A program made the translations under genes and the position numbers. A stretch of DNA of 64,000 bases, taken from NCBI GenBank assembly GCA_033239005.1, contig BSQZ01000006.1, positions 3,905,501 through 3,969,500 of the forward strand, written 5' to 3'. Each line of letters opens with the position of its first letter. Within the stretch, counting starts at the first letter, position 1. The notes under the pieces are model-generated. The model was not told the origin of the DNA. It ran no database searches and worked only from the letters and a program-made list of their open reading frames with translations. Positions 13,403 through 27,200 of the stretch are shown here, one piece after another. Origin of the DNA: Lamellibrachia satsuma (lineage: Eukaryota > Annelida > Polychaeta > Sabellida > Siboglinidae).

Positions 13403-13784
13403 GCGACTTTGTAAGATAAATACCATGTGCATGTCGCGTATGTACACGCATTTTTGTCAGGTATTAGGCATCGATATATAGCTTTCCCATTTTGCCCTAC
13501 TAACCTGTCGTGCCCGCGCTTTCCCTAATACCAACCCGCCTACATTTGGGACTCGTGCAACCCTTGGGGATAACGTGAACACGCGAGGCCCTCTAGCGAC
13601 CGCGACAGCACCGAACACATGTACATACCTGAATAATAAAACGACAGCTTGGGGTGGTTGAACGGTGTCCAGTTACATAACTGTGTCAGACAGCGGTGAC
13701 TGGTGGTGGGTAAGACTGAGGTTTTTTTAACTTTCATAGAACCATACCCCTCGTGAAAACATTTAGTTGCTGCGTGCCAGGGCT

Positions 13785-15110
13785 GGGTCCAATTACGTAA
13801 TTGTAATTGTAATTGTAATTGATTACAGCAAAATTGTGTAATTGTAATTGTAATTGATTATGGTTTCAAATTTGTGCTGTAATTGTAATTGTAATTGTTA
13901 TATTTTGTATAATTGAAAATTTATTTCAATTACAATCAATTACAACCAATTACAGTACGTTTCATATCACAAACTACCTGAACAAACTGTCAATAAAATA
14001 TAATTTAAGTCTCATACAGGTTCAGGGTTGTTTGATTTAAATCATTTTATTTAAATCATTGATTTAAATCATGATTTAAATCACTAAAAAAAATCATTGA
14101 TTTATGATTTCTTTTACTTCTGATTTTTGTAATCGGTAATTTATATGAATTTAGCACAAATAATTGAGATCAACAGAGTTTTGTATGTCTTGATACAAAA
14201 GCACAAAATATGCACACTTGTGTAGCTGTATTGACACCAGATAGCCTGACAGTCAAATATTTTATGACATTGTGTATGTCTGAGCTATTCCCTTTTTGAA
14301 TGCAGTGAAGCTACACAAAGTTATCTTCCAGAGGAAGTATCTTTTCAAGTCAGAAGCCCTGAGTTAAAGTCCACTTAGAGCTTGTGCTAGTTGTTCTCAA
14401 TTCAGTATGTTGACTCAAGTGAGACAGTCTGGGCTACCATTGTTTAATACTGTACCAGTTTGCAGTCTGGTTAGAGACCCTTAGAGTACACAGGGCCATG
14501 GACAGGTGCTAATCCACCCCCTCAGCAAACAATAATTAGCACTGCTACAGCCACAGACACACAGCATGCTTTCCTTTCCAAGACAGATTATGCAACTACA
14601 GGAGGTGAAGCCTTGTGGACATTGTCTAATGTCTTTATATAAGCAAAAATCATGTACCCTCTGTTAAGACAAGTACCTACATTGATTTGAAAGAGTTTAT
14701 AAATACATCACCATATATATATATAACATTTATTAATGTCTATATACCAGATTTAAAATATATATTTATATAATAAAAATATGTTTAAACGGCTGTCTTT
14801 TTATTTAGTACAATTCAAATTTCAAGCCACATTTCTTCAACAATTTACAATCATTACTGTTATATTTGTTTATCAATTGTGTACAAAATATTGAAATTCA
14901 GCAAAAGTCAAAACTATATAATTAACAAATGCTGAATATATTTGGTTCCGCATAATGTAATTGTAATTGAAATTGAAACAGTGTAATTGTAATTGTAATT
15001 GAAATGAAAAATTATGAGTGTAATTGTAATTGTAATTGAACTAAAAATTTAAATGTAATTGTAATTGTAATTGATATAATTATGTGTAATTGAACCCACC
15101 CCTGCTGCGT
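13785..15110. mobile_element. AATTG-rich element with inverted ends
   Basis: It begins GGGTCCAATTACGTAATTG and ends GTAATTGAACCCACCC, so the ends are inverted. Arrays of TAATTG lie inside both ends, and ATTTAAATCA palindromes occur at about 14,025-14,085. No coding region. Related AATTG/AATTCC stretches sit in several GCP3 introns. Confidence 0.55.
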
Positions 15111-15114
15111 GCCC

Positions 15115-16490
15115 TTTCCCAATTTCTTCGCGCAGCAACCAGTGGCATATTGGGGGTGGAGGGGGGATTGGGCCATGCCCCACCCTTGGCTTAAAGCTGC
15201 TTCCTCAAATGGTTCAGCCCATCGCAAATCAGGTTCATTTATGTCCAGATGTATAGTGTGTGTGCATGTGCGTGCGTGCGTGCCTGAATAATCTAGTAGT
15301 GTGCGCATTCTGTTAATAAAAATGCCTATTTTTATTCAAATTATCGAAATAATTGACTTCAGTCGTTAGATCTGGTAAGGATCAAAATGGTGGATATCCC
15401 AAATGGTAAACACTGTGTGGGTCAGTGCCAATCGTAGACGTGACTTCAATCCTCTAGCCGATCACATGACAGTTACGGGAATCGAGATTTTCACTTGTAA
15501 TTTAATAGTTTGTCTGATGATTTCACCAAAAAAATTACATACAAAAGTTGTACAAACGAGCTAGATATGTTTGGTTTTTCGCTAAAATAATTTGAAATAA
15601 AAAAATTTTATTGAGGAGGCACATTTAATTTTTTTTTTTGATTCGTTGCGCCAGTACACGGTAAATTAGTGGGTGACCAAGACGACCCCACCCGCGACAC
15701 CCGCGAGATCCTACATACGTCACTGGGAGCAACGACTTCTTACAGGGGATACTGAGTTTGCATGTAGTGTTTGTTTTTGATATCAAAACAAATTAATAAA
15801 ATAATGTACGTTCCATTTGTATTGTCTTTCAAACCAGCAAAACTAGTTTATATTAAATTTGTGAAATTGTTTGTCCGCCATTACAGGATTTGTCTAGCGC
15901 ACCCCCAGGGGTATCTTGAAAAGTTGTCAGCCTTTTGCATAGAAACACATTTATAATGTATGATTACAGCCTAAATATTGCAGGATTCTAAATTCCAGTA
16001 CCTGGCTACTGAATACATTTAACTATATTAACATAATCTCACAAGTTGTATTTGGCAGACGGACGGGACAGAACGAGGTGTTACCTTTCACGGCAACACT
16101 TTTTGTTCAACATATTTATGTGCTAGAAAGACAAAAGGAGAAAAAGTAGCGTGCCGTTGGAAAATGATAGCTCACCATGTTGACGTGAATATTTATTCTA
16201 TCTGTATGGATAATTACACATCAGTTACATTATGAACTTCAACGAAAGAAGAACCAACGAAAGAAGAACCACTGCATAATGACGTCGGAGATGTACACCT
16301 TTTCTCAAATCATGGTTGCTTGCAAAAATTATTATTAATGATATGCATAAATAAAAAGCCTACAACCACAAGTAAAAGCAAATACGCGTGTAGCAAACAA
16401 AAAGAAATACGTTGTTGTCTTCTTTATCCCCGAAGCTGCCATCAACTCTGGTCGTTGATTTGTGTTCTCCTTTTCCCTCCATGGCTGTTC
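15115..16490. other. Gene-free stretch
   Basis: No supported gene, only unsupported short open frames and A/T-rich sequence. Confidence 0.45.
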
Positions 16491-16496
16491 ATTTCC

Positions 16497-17460
16497 ATCA
16501 CACGTCATTCTCCACTCCACACCCACTCATCAACATCACTACATTCTCCACTCCACACCCACCCATCACTACATTCTCCACTCCACACCCACCCATCACT
16601 ACATTCTCCACTCCACACCCACCCATCACTACATTCTCCACTCCACACCCACTCAACGTCACTACATTCTCCACTCCATACCCACACATCACCATCACTA
16701 TATTCTCCACTCCACACCCACTCATCAACACCACTACATTCTCCACTCCACACATCAACATCACCATATTCTCCACTCCACACCCACGCATCAACGTCAC
16801 TATATTCTCCACTCCACACCCACACATCACCATCAATACATTCTCCACTCCACACCCACTCATCAACACCACTACATTCTCCATTCCACACATCACCATC
16901 ACTACATTCTCAACTCCACACCCACTCATCAACACCACTACATTCTCCACTCCACACATCAACAACACTATATTCTCCACTCCACACCCATTAATCTCAT
17001 CAACATCACTACATTCTCCACTCCATACCCACACATCACCATCATTACATTCTCCACTCCACACCCACTAATTAACATCGCTACATTCTCCACTCCACAC
17101 CCACCCATCACTACATTCTCCACTCTATACCCACACATCACCATCTCTACATTCTCCACTCCACGCCAACTCATCAACATCACTACATTCTCCACTCCAT
17201 ACCCACCCATCAGTACATTCTCCACTCCACACCCACTCAACATCACAACATTCTCCACTCCACACCCACTCATCAACATCACTACATTCTCCACTCCACA
17301 CCCACTCATCAACATCACTACATTCTCCACTCCACACTCACTCATCAACATAATTACATTTTCCACTCATCAATAGCCTCACATCAATACCCAAATCATT
17401 CTCCACTCCACACCCACTCATCAATATCTACACATCGTTCACCACTCCACACCCACTCCA
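16497..17460. repeat. Minisatellite, variable 27-36 bp units (CACTACATTCTCCACTCCAC)
   Basis: About 30 units with core CACTACATTCTCCACTCCAC followed by variable CAYCA-type spacers. The array stops at the LINE 5' end, and similar sequence (TTCTCTACTCCACACCCC) resumes at about 20,138 after the LINE and the hAT element. Open frames here on both strands are repeat artefacts. Confidence 0.95.
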
Positions 17461-19069
17461 GAAATGGTAGCTAAGAAAATAAAGGCAATGAAGGATAATA
17501 AATCACCGGGAGTGGATGGGATTCCTCCAAAATTACTACTGGAAACAGTAGAACAAATCAGTATACCACTTGCAAGAGTATTCAACTTGTCATTAAAAGT
17601 GGGAGTTGTTCCGTTTGAATGGAAAGAAGCAAACATCATACCATTATTTAAAAAGGGTTAGAGAAATAAGTCAGAAAATCACAGACCAGTGAGTTTAACG
17701 TCAGTGATTTGTAATTTATTAGAAAGGTTAATTAAAGACCATATGGTGGACTTTCTCGTTAAGCATAAATTATTAATTTCATCTCAACATGGATTCTTTA
17801 AAGCGAGGTCATGCTTAACAAATATGTTATGTTTTTTGGAAGAAATCACTAAGTGGATAGACGTGGGATCGCCAGTAGATATTATCTACTTAGATTTTCA
17901 GAAAGCTTTTGACAAAGTGCAACATCAAAGATTACTACTTAAATTAAAAGCCCATGGTATCGGGGATAACATAACTGACTGGATAGAACAATGGCTGACT
18001 GACAGAAGATAACGAGTTGTAGTAGATGGAGAAGTTTCAAATTGGAAATCGGTTTTGAGTGGGGTACCTCAAGGATCAGTATTAGGACCTATATTATTCT
18101 TAATATATATCAATGACTTGGACGACAGTATAACATGTAACGTACTGAAATTTGCAGATGACACAAAACTGTTTAGAAGGTTAATACTGATGGTGATAAA
18201 CAACATTTACAAAACGATCTAGACAGATTAGTGAAATGGTCTGAGAAATGGCAGATGTTGTTCAATTTTGGGAAATGTAAATGCCTACATACAGGACTTG
18301 GGAACTTGGATGTAAAGTATAAAATGGGAGATACTGTTCTGGGTACTATTGTAAAAGAAAAGGACTTAGGAGTTACAATAAGCGCTGATATGAAAGTTTC
18401 AGAGCACTGTGGTATTGCAGCTTCAAAGGGTAAACAAATTCTTGGATTGATTAGAAGAAACATAACATACAAGGGAAAAAAGTTAATCATACCTCTTTAT
18501 AAAGCAATAGTTCGACCTCATTTAGAATACTGTATACAAGCATGGACACCATATCATAAGAAGGATATAGATACGCTTGAACGCATACAAAGGAGAGCAA
18601 CTAAAATGATTCCAGAACTGAGAGACCTTAGTTATGAAGAACGCCTGAAGGAATGTGGTTTAACAACTCTAGAGACAAGGAGGTTAAGAGGAGATCAGAT
18701 TGAAGTTTTTAAGATATTGAATGGGTATGAAAATATTGATAGAAATATGTTTTTTTCACTCAAGAAGGATAGCAGAACTAGAGGACATGAGGTAAAATTA
18801 ATAAAGGATCAATGTAGATTGAACATCAGGAAGCACTCGTTCTCACAGATGACAATAAATGAATGGAACAAATTGTCTGTAGATTGTGTAACTGCTAGCA
18901 GCGTGAATATGTTTAAAAACAAGGTTGACACATATCTCAGGAGGGCGGGTTATAAGTAGATGAACATTGTTGGACTCTCGATAAGCCAATGGCTTCCTTG
19001 TCCACTTGACATCTGGGCCTTTGGCTTGGATGGCAAATCTTGTTAAATCTCACTTATCAATATACACAC
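17461..19069 (+). mobile_element. 5'-truncated LINE (CR1/jockey-like), decayed
   Basis: It starts abruptly inside a minisatellite. The reading frame has stops at 17,659 and 18,010 and a one-base deletion near 18,175, after which the frame continues to the TAG at 18,957. Motifs: [58 protein letters not shown], then RPHLEYCIQAWTPYH and [12 protein letters not shown]. The 3' UTR runs to the hAT insertion at 19,070. Confidence 0.9.
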
Positions 19070-20129
19070 TAGTGCCCTGCACGGGCATGATTTGAGCCCA
19101 AGCCCGGCCGGCAATTAGCAGTCAGAATCCAGGCCTGCAAAATATTGTCAAGCCCAGCCCGGCCCGTAAACTAGAATTTACGCCAAGGCCCAACCCAGAC
19201 TGTAATGTTTGGCCCAGTCCCGGCCCGGACGTTTCATTTAATTATGTAATGTTACCAGTAAGGGCAGTTAATTTGGTATTAATTGATATTTCAATTAAAT
19301 GTCACCCACTGGCACTAACACCAAGTGGTATTTCCAGCAGGTCTGCAGTCACTAGCATGACACAGATCAAGTTCAGACGTATGAATTAGTACAAGTGTGA
19401 ATGAATCAGTACTGGGGAAATTGTAGACACTAAACAGTAGACACGATTAAAAAATACCAACTACCAACTGGGGTGGGCACTGGGCAGGTCATTTAGGCAG
19501 ACAAGATTTGGAGGGAAGACAACAGAATGTCCACTGGTAGGGTCAAAGGGTGATACATTGATTGTTGATCATGGCTTGAAAGTAACATTTGTGGCTAGCC
19601 ACTTTCAGCCAAGTGAACTTATGGAGTCATTAGATCTATGCAAAAGGCTACATTCATGCAAAAAATATGCATCTGTAACATCTGTATGTACCATGTAGTA
19701 GTAATATGTACTGTGTAATGTGTGTACTGTGTATGCAATACTATGCATTGCTATTATATGAAAGGTCTCTATTAAAAGAATGCAAATTATTAAAATGATA
19801 CCATTGGAAGTCCCATTGTTGAAAAGAGGTTAACCAACATTCCAATATATAAAGCACTGGTGTCATTCATAATTCCATGCAAGGTCTCGATTTGCAACTG
19901 TAATATAATAACCGGAAATACAATTTATAATAAGTTTTTATTAATATTAAAATAAAAAATCTGGGTTTTGTATTAATATTTTTATTAGGTCCAGGCCCAG
20001 CCCAAGCCCGATGTGTTTAGTATTTTTTCAGCCCAGGCCAAGCCAGGCCCGGCCCGCAAAATTTGGTAGAAGCCCAGCCCGGCCTGCAGGCCGGGCTTGG
20101 AAACAAAGCCCAGCCCATGCATGGCACTA
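19070..20129. mobile_element. Non-autonomous hAT-type DNA transposon
   Basis: The ends are inverted: TAGTGCCCTGCACGGGC on the left and GCCCATGCATGGCACTA on the right, 15 of 17 matching as reverse complements. The element is flanked by a perfect 8-bp direct repeat, ATACACAC (19,062-19,069 and 20,130-20,137). An 8-bp target duplication and a TIR beginning TAGTG fit the hAT superfamily. Subterminal regions are full of GGCCCGGCC-like motifs. No transposase frame is seen in the 1,060 bp. Confidence 0.88.
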
Positions 20130-20137
20130 ATACACAC

Positions 20138-21060
20138 ATCATTCTCTACTCCACACCCCCACTCATCAATATCACTACCTTTAATTACATTACCACACAT
20201 TTGCATAAACAAAGTTGAATAGAATACACCACAGCATGTAAGACTAAGTGCTAAACTGAAGGCTACACTTGAAACACTTGAGTTGTTCAGCATAGAACTA
20301 CTCACGACTGTTGAAAGTAGGTGCGTTACCAGGAACTCAACATTCATTACCAGGAACTCAACATTCATTACCAGGAACTCAACATTCATTTACTGCAGAC
20401 TATTTAACAACTTCACTGTGTAGTTGAGATCTTACTTAAATATCACCTGTACTAGAAGCAAACATAATTTAAAGAATGCTTAACATATAATGTGTCAAAC
20501 AAATTTAAGTGGAGGGAAATTAACAGTTTGTTGACAATATGGAGACAACAGAACCAAAATCCTCAATTTTAAATGTTCTTTCGTAAAACCTACAACTTCA
20601 CTGTACTTCACTGATGTACAGTTTAAATGTATACATATTCACAATAATGACAGGGATCAAAGTAATTTCAAAATCTGTGGCAATACAATAATATTCTGGT
20701 TTGTCTTCTAATAATAGCCAGTCAAAGTCAATATTCACTGTGATAATTTTCTGCAATCACTAAATTTGTCGTTCATCCATTCTCTGGCACATTTACAGTT
20801 CATTGGCACAATACACATGAGTCTTCTGTCTATGCTCCAAGGCGTTCTCCACTGGGAGAGACAGAAGCTGGTTTCACCTTCTCAACATACTAGTGTCAAC
20901 ATTATCGCCACCTGGTAGACAATTTATGCATGTGCCACCTGGTGTCAGACGTAACATGTCTCATAGTAGCACCGATTGGTTTTGGTAGACTACATCACAC
21001 CTGGTGTCAACTGTAGCAAGATGATACATATGCGCCACACGGAGTCAAATAATGCAAACA
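20138..21060. other. Downstream flank and possible 3' UTR of GCP3
   Basis: Contains a remnant of the CTCCACTCCAC array (to about 20,175), three copies of the 21-mer ACCAGGAACTCAACATTCAT (20,330-20,391), and degenerate CACCTGGTGTC-type repeats at 20,905-21,085 near the GCP3 stop. A minus-strand ATTAAA signal lies at about 20,180; whether it is used is unknown. Confidence 0.5.
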
Positions 21061-21068
21061 TTATTCAT

Positions 21069-21084
21069 GTGCGCCCCCTGGTGT
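21069..21084 (-). promoter_or_regulatory. CTCF-like core motif
   Basis: Minus strand reads ACACCAGGGGGCGCAC, a close match to the bilaterian CTCF core CCASNAGGGGGCGC, about 25 bp after the GCP3 stop codon. Motif match only. Confidence 0.3.
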
Positions 21085-21107
21085 TCAGTTGTAGCAGCAC
21101 TGGCTGG

Positions 21108-21260
21108 TTATGTGCGAGACACCTGCCGGCGGCCGGTCGGTGTGTGCAGATTTGGCTCCTTCGCTTTGTAGTGTTCGTTGAAGTCGAGACGGAAGCTGAG
21201 GAAGCGTAGACTGACATCCGAGTGGTTGGTCAACATGACAAGGAACTGTTGCACCATGTT
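21108..21260 (-). CDS. TUBGCP3: GCP3 exon 26 (C-terminus and stop)
   Basis: Residues 850-899 plus [11 protein letters not shown] and [19 protein letters not shown] match human VQQFLVLL and [19 protein letters not shown], followed by a short basic tail. Acceptor TTTCAG. Confidence 0.96.
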   Translation of the reverse strand, partial: NMVQQFLVMLTNHSDVSLRFLSFRLDFNEHYKAKEPNLHTPTGRRQVSRT

Positions 21261-24200
21261 CTGAAAGACAACAACATATTCTTGTAACTCTTGTAATACA
21301 AATTACATATGCAAAAAAGTAGTGGAAAAACGATCCCCCTTTCCCCCTGTCTGCACACCGACCCCCTGTCTGCACACCGACCCCCTGTCTGCACACCAAC
21401 CCCCCTGTCTGCACACCGACCTCCCTGTCTGCACACCGACCCTCTGTATTCATCAGGCCTGACCCCCCTTTACAGTAATGTTAGCGGAGACCTAACTAAA
21501 ACTATAAATGATGCTATTCTAGATGTATTGATACTGAACTTCGTACACTGTCATCATTCCTTGATACAATTTATCAGTGGTTAGACAACCTGGGATGAAG
21601 TTACCAGAAGTCTGCAGAACTACCAAGCAGGCAACTAGGCTAACTGTGTACGATGTGCAGCAGCCTAGACCCCTACACACGCACTGCGAATGCAAACACT
21701 GTTACCCCTCTATCTTCCTTGCGTACATAATTTGTAGATAGCCCCAAATTATGTGTAATATCATATCATGTAATATTGTGTGCAATATCATGTGTAATAT
21801 AGTGTGCAATATCACGTGTAATGTGTGTAATATTATGTGTAAATTACAATTTTCCAATGAAATATGAACACAGGTTCGTGTAATATACATTCACGTGATA
21901 GCACCATCTGTTGAAAACAATTTCTGAAATGTCAACATTCACAGAACTGCAGAAATGACCACTGGAACCACACACAGGCAAACTCAAAGTGCCATCTATA
22001 ATGGCAGAAAAGAAAGTTAACTTCATAATAACTATGACCAATTAATAATGCCTGGAATCTCTTTATTCATAACATTTATAAATAAATAAATTTTTGTCAA
22101 CCACAACTATTTAGACTGCTTACTGAATGTTTCGACTACCATCAGCAGCCTTCATCAGGAATTCTGGATATGATTTGAAAATATCAACGCCATAAGGATT
22201 TGGTAGCCAGAAACAATTTGCAATGAAGCTCTATGGGAAAGAACAAACCAGGAACCAATCAAACATCAAATTAGAAGGAAGAAGTGGAGCTGGATAAATG
22301 AATGGAATGGAAATGACTTAGGTCAAGTAAATCACAACATTCTGAGACAAGTTTTATCTATATCGGTCAGATGATAACACTGATCGAGTCTGACCGAACA
22401 CCAAACCTGATAGGACTGGGCAAGGACTCGCAGCTGTGACCGGATGATTGAGTTGAGGTTCTGGCGGAACTCTGACCGCCGGTCATCTTCCCGGTCCTCT
22501 TCCTTAGAGGTAACGCCCCAATGACCCTGAAATGGACATAATGCTGGGTGAATTCCAACTCGACACTGTTCAAATTCCCTATTTGAAATGGCAGTGACCT
22601 GGCAAGTCTCGCAGGTGATTAAGGGAACAGTCTGGTCGCTGTTATTGTAAAATATTTTTTGTATGGTATAAATTTTTACAATCTGGACCCCCAAATGGGT
22701 CCTACTAAAAAACATTAAAAAAAATAATTTGGCCATTAAATATTTATGACTATCAACCTTGCTGCTCAGTACAGTCACAAACAGCTGTCAACAATACCTG
22801 TGGACAAACTTTATTGGGGCCAGGTCACATGACGGGCATATCGCTAAAATGTATTAAATCACGTTCCCTCCACATGCAATGTAAACACGACAGTCGTCCC
22901 GAAACATTCACATCACATCATATTTTTTAAATGTGGTCCATCAAAACACACATAGGCAGTCAAGAAGCTAGAACAGACATCATCATTCATACCATGCAAC
23001 ATGTTTTACGATAAAACATTGACTTTCTACTGTTAATTACAGCATGGGAATTGCAAAATTGACAGAAATTGAGCTGTACTTCTAGGCAAATGGTGTGTGT
23101 GCGTGCATGCATGCGTGCGTGCGTGCATGCGGTCGTGCCTGCGTGCGCGCGCACGCTTTCAAGGAGAGCATACCTGTTGTGTTTTGTGGCGCTTCCTCTT
23201 CTCAAAGCTCTGTCTCGCCGTGAGTTCCTCTGTTGCACTGCGATACAAATTTTCCTGGATGCTCTGTAGTTGAATGATCAGGTCAAAGATAGTCCTCAGT
23301 TGAGTGAGAATCTCCTACAACACGTCACATCACTGTACTGGATCTCCTACAACACGTCACATCCACAGTCACTGTACTGGATCTCTCCTACAACGCGTCA
23401 CATCCACAGTCACTGTACTGGATCTCTCCTACAACACGTCACTTCCATAGTCACTGTACTAGATCTCCTACAACACGTCACGTCCACTGTACTTGATCTC
23501 CTACAATGCGTCACATCCACAGTCACTGTACTGGAACCCTACAACACGTCACATCCACAGTCACTGTAGTGGATCTCCTACAACACGTCACATCCACAGT
23601 CACTGTACTGGATCTCCTACAACACGTCACATCCACAGTCACTGTACTAGATTTCCATACAACGCATCACATCCAGTCACAGTACTGGATCTCCATACAA
23701 CATGTCACATCCACAGTCACTGTACTGGATCTCTCCTACAACGCGTCACATCCACAGTCACTGTACTGGATCTTTCCTACAACACGTCACATCCACAGTC
23801 ACTGTACTGGATCTCCTACAACACGTCACATCCACAGTCACTGTACTGGATCTCCTACAACACGTCACATCCACAGTCACTGTACTGGATCTCCTACAAC
23901 GCGTCACATCCACAGTCACTGTACTGGATCTCCTACGACATGTCACATCCACAGTCAATGTACTGGATCTCCTACAACGCGTCACATCCACAGTCACTGT
24001 AGTGGATCTCCTACAACACGTCACATCCACAGTCACTGTACTGGATCTCCTACAACACGTCACATCCACAGTCACTGTACTGGATCTCCTACAACACGTC
24101 ACATCCACAGTCACTGTACTGGATCTCCTACAACGCGTCACATCCACAGTCACTGTACTGGATCTCCTACAACACGTCACATCCACAGTCACTGTAGTGG

Positions 24201-27200
24201 ATCTCCTACAACGCGTCACATCCACAGTCACTGTACTGGATCTCTTACAACACGTCACATCCACAGTCACTGTACTGGATCTCCTACAACGCGTCACATC
24301 CACAGTCACTGTACTGGATCTCCTACAACACGTCACATCCACAGTCACTGTACTGGATCTCCTACAACACGTCACATCCACAGTCACTGTACTAGATCTC
24401 CTACAACACATCACATCCACATTCACTGTACTAGATCTAATACAACACGTCACATCCACAGTCACTGTACTGGATCTCCTACAACGCATCACATCCACAG
24501 TCACTGTACTGGATCTCCTACAACGCGTCACATCCACAGTCACTGTACTGGATCTCCTACAACACGTCACATCCACAGTCACTGTACTGGATCTCCTACA
24601 ACGCGTCACATCCACAGTCACTGTACTGGATCTCCTACGACACGTCACATCCACAGTCAATGTACTGGATCTCCTACAACACGTCACATCCACAGTTACT
24701 GTAGTGGATCTCCTACAACACATCACATCTACTGTACTGGATCTCCTACAACGCGTCACATCCACAGTCACTGTACTGGATCTCCTACAACACGTCACAT
24801 CCACAGTCACTGTAGTGGATCTCCTACAACACGTCACATCCACAGTCACTGTAGTGGATCTCCATACAACACGTCACATCCACCGTCACTGTAGTGGATC
24901 TCCTACAACACATCACATCCACAGTCACTGTAGTGGATCTCCATACATCACGTCACATCCACAGTCACTGTAGTGGATCTCCTACAACACGTCACATCCA
25001 CAGTCACTGTAGTGGATCTCCAACACGTCACATCAACACTCCTGGAAAACACCCTCTGCACCCACCTTGGAAAGCTACCTCCCATTATATCACCCTCCAT
25101 GAGGAAACAACCTTACTGAGTAGCACCCACTCCCCTGGGGAAGCACCCACCTCTGGGCAGCGCCCACCATGTGGAAGCATCCACCCATGGGCAGCACCAA
25201 CCGTGTGGAAGCACCCACTCCTGGGCAGCACCCACCATGGGGAAGCACATACCTCTGGGAAGCACCCACCATGGGGAAACACCCACCAGTGGGCAGTACC
25301 CACCATGGGGAAACACCCACCCCTGGGCAGTACCCACCATGGGGAAGCACCCACCCCTGGGCAGCACCCACCATGGGGAAGCCCCCACCAGTGGACAGTA
25401 CCCACCATGGGGAAGCACCCACCCCTAGGCAGCACCCACCATGGGGAAGCCCCCACCAGTAGACAGTACCCACCATGGGGAAGCCCCCACCAGTTGGCAG
25501 TACCCACCATGGGGAAGCACCCGCCCCTGGGTAGATATTAATTCCAATTCCAATTACAAATACCAATTTTTAAGTCCACCTCAAAAATACCAATTCCAAA
25601 TTGCCCCCTTCCTATGGCGAGGTAGACTCACTGTGGACTGGCTGTCAAGCAGTGACCGCGTGATGATTGTGTCGAGGAACAGCTCATGGGCTGCGATGAT
25701 GTGATCAAGGTCTTGAGCCTCTCGCACCTTCTGTAGCAACTCATCCCAACTGCACTCAAGTACCTAGGGCAAATACACACACAATAACAGGGTGTAATGA
25801 TTCACTGATGCATCAATGAATTGCGATATTTTTCTCATGATGCAATACTCAACATATTTTACAAGAATCGAGATGCATATAAGATACATGTAAACATATT
25901 TTCCTAAGTTCTATCTTGTTGAAAATTTAAACTACATCATATGCAAGCTTTGGAAACCGCGATGCTATTGTATTGTGGCATGGCGTATTGCTACAGCCCT
26001 AGATAGTAACGTGTCTACTGTATCATGGGTTGGTGTATTGCTACAGCCCTAGATAGTAACATGTCTACTGTATCATGGGTTGGTGTATTGCTACAGCCCT
26101 AGATAGTAACGTGTCTACTGTATCGTGGCTTGGTGTATTGCTACAGCCCTAGATAGTAACGTGTCTACTGTATCATGGGTTGGTGTATTGCTACAGCCCT
26201 AGATAGTAACGTGTCTACTGTATCATGGGTTGGTGTATTGCTACAGCCCTAGATAGTAACATGTCTACTGTATCATGGGTTGGTGTATTGCTACAGCCCT
26301 AGATAGTAACGTGTCTACTGTATCGTGGCTTGGTGTATTGCTACAGCCCTAGATAGTAACGTGTCTACTGTATCATGGGTTGGTGTATTGCTACAGCCCT
26401 AGATAGTAACGTGTCTACTGTATCGTGGCATGGTGTATTGCTACAGCCCTAGATAGTAACGTGTCTACTGTATCATGGGTTGGTGTATTGCTACAGCCCT
26501 AGATAGTAACGTGTCTACTGTATCGTGGGTTGGTGTATTGCTACAGCCCTAGATAGTAACGGGTCTACTGTATCGTGGGTTGGTGTATTGCTACAGCCCT
26601 AGATAGTAACGGGTCTACTGTATCGTGGGTTGGTGTATTGCTACAGCCCTAGATAGTAACGGGTCTACTGTATCGTGGGTTGGTGTATTGCTACAGCCCT
26701 AGATAGTAACGCGTCTACTGTATCGTGGCTTGGTGTATTGCTACAGCCCTAGATAGTAACGCGTCTACTGTATCGTGGCTTGGTGTATTGCTACAGCCCT
26801 AGATAGTAACGCGTCTACTGTATCGTGGCTTGGTGTATTGCTACAGCCCTAGATAGTAACGCGTCTACTGTATCGTGGCTTGGTGTATTGCTACAGCCCT
26901 AGATAGTAACGCGTCTACTGTATCGTGGCTTGGTGTATTGCTACAGCCCTAGATAGTAACGCGTCTACTGTATCGTGGCTTGGTGTATTGCTACAGCCCT
27001 AGATAGTAGCGTCTACTGTATCGTGGCTTGGTGTATTGCTACAGCCCTAGATAATGCTTGCGTCTACTGTATCGTGGCTTGGTGTATTGCTACAGCCCTA
27101 GATAATGTGCGTCTACTGTATCGTGGCTTGGTGTATTGCCACAGCCCTAGATAATGTAACGCGTCTACTGTATCGTGGCTTGGTGTATTGCCACAGCCCT

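Noticed and set aside
16320..17376. Overlapping open frames on both strands in the CTCCACTCCAC array
   Set aside because: Repeat artefacts; no frame is favoured.
23493..24973. Long His/Ser/Thr repeat proteins on both strands
   Set aside because: They are the 39-bp acceptor array of GCP3 intron 23; several frames and both strands are open at once.
25085..25566. Gly/Trp-rich open frames on both strands
   Set aside because: Artefacts of the 34-bp array in intron 23.
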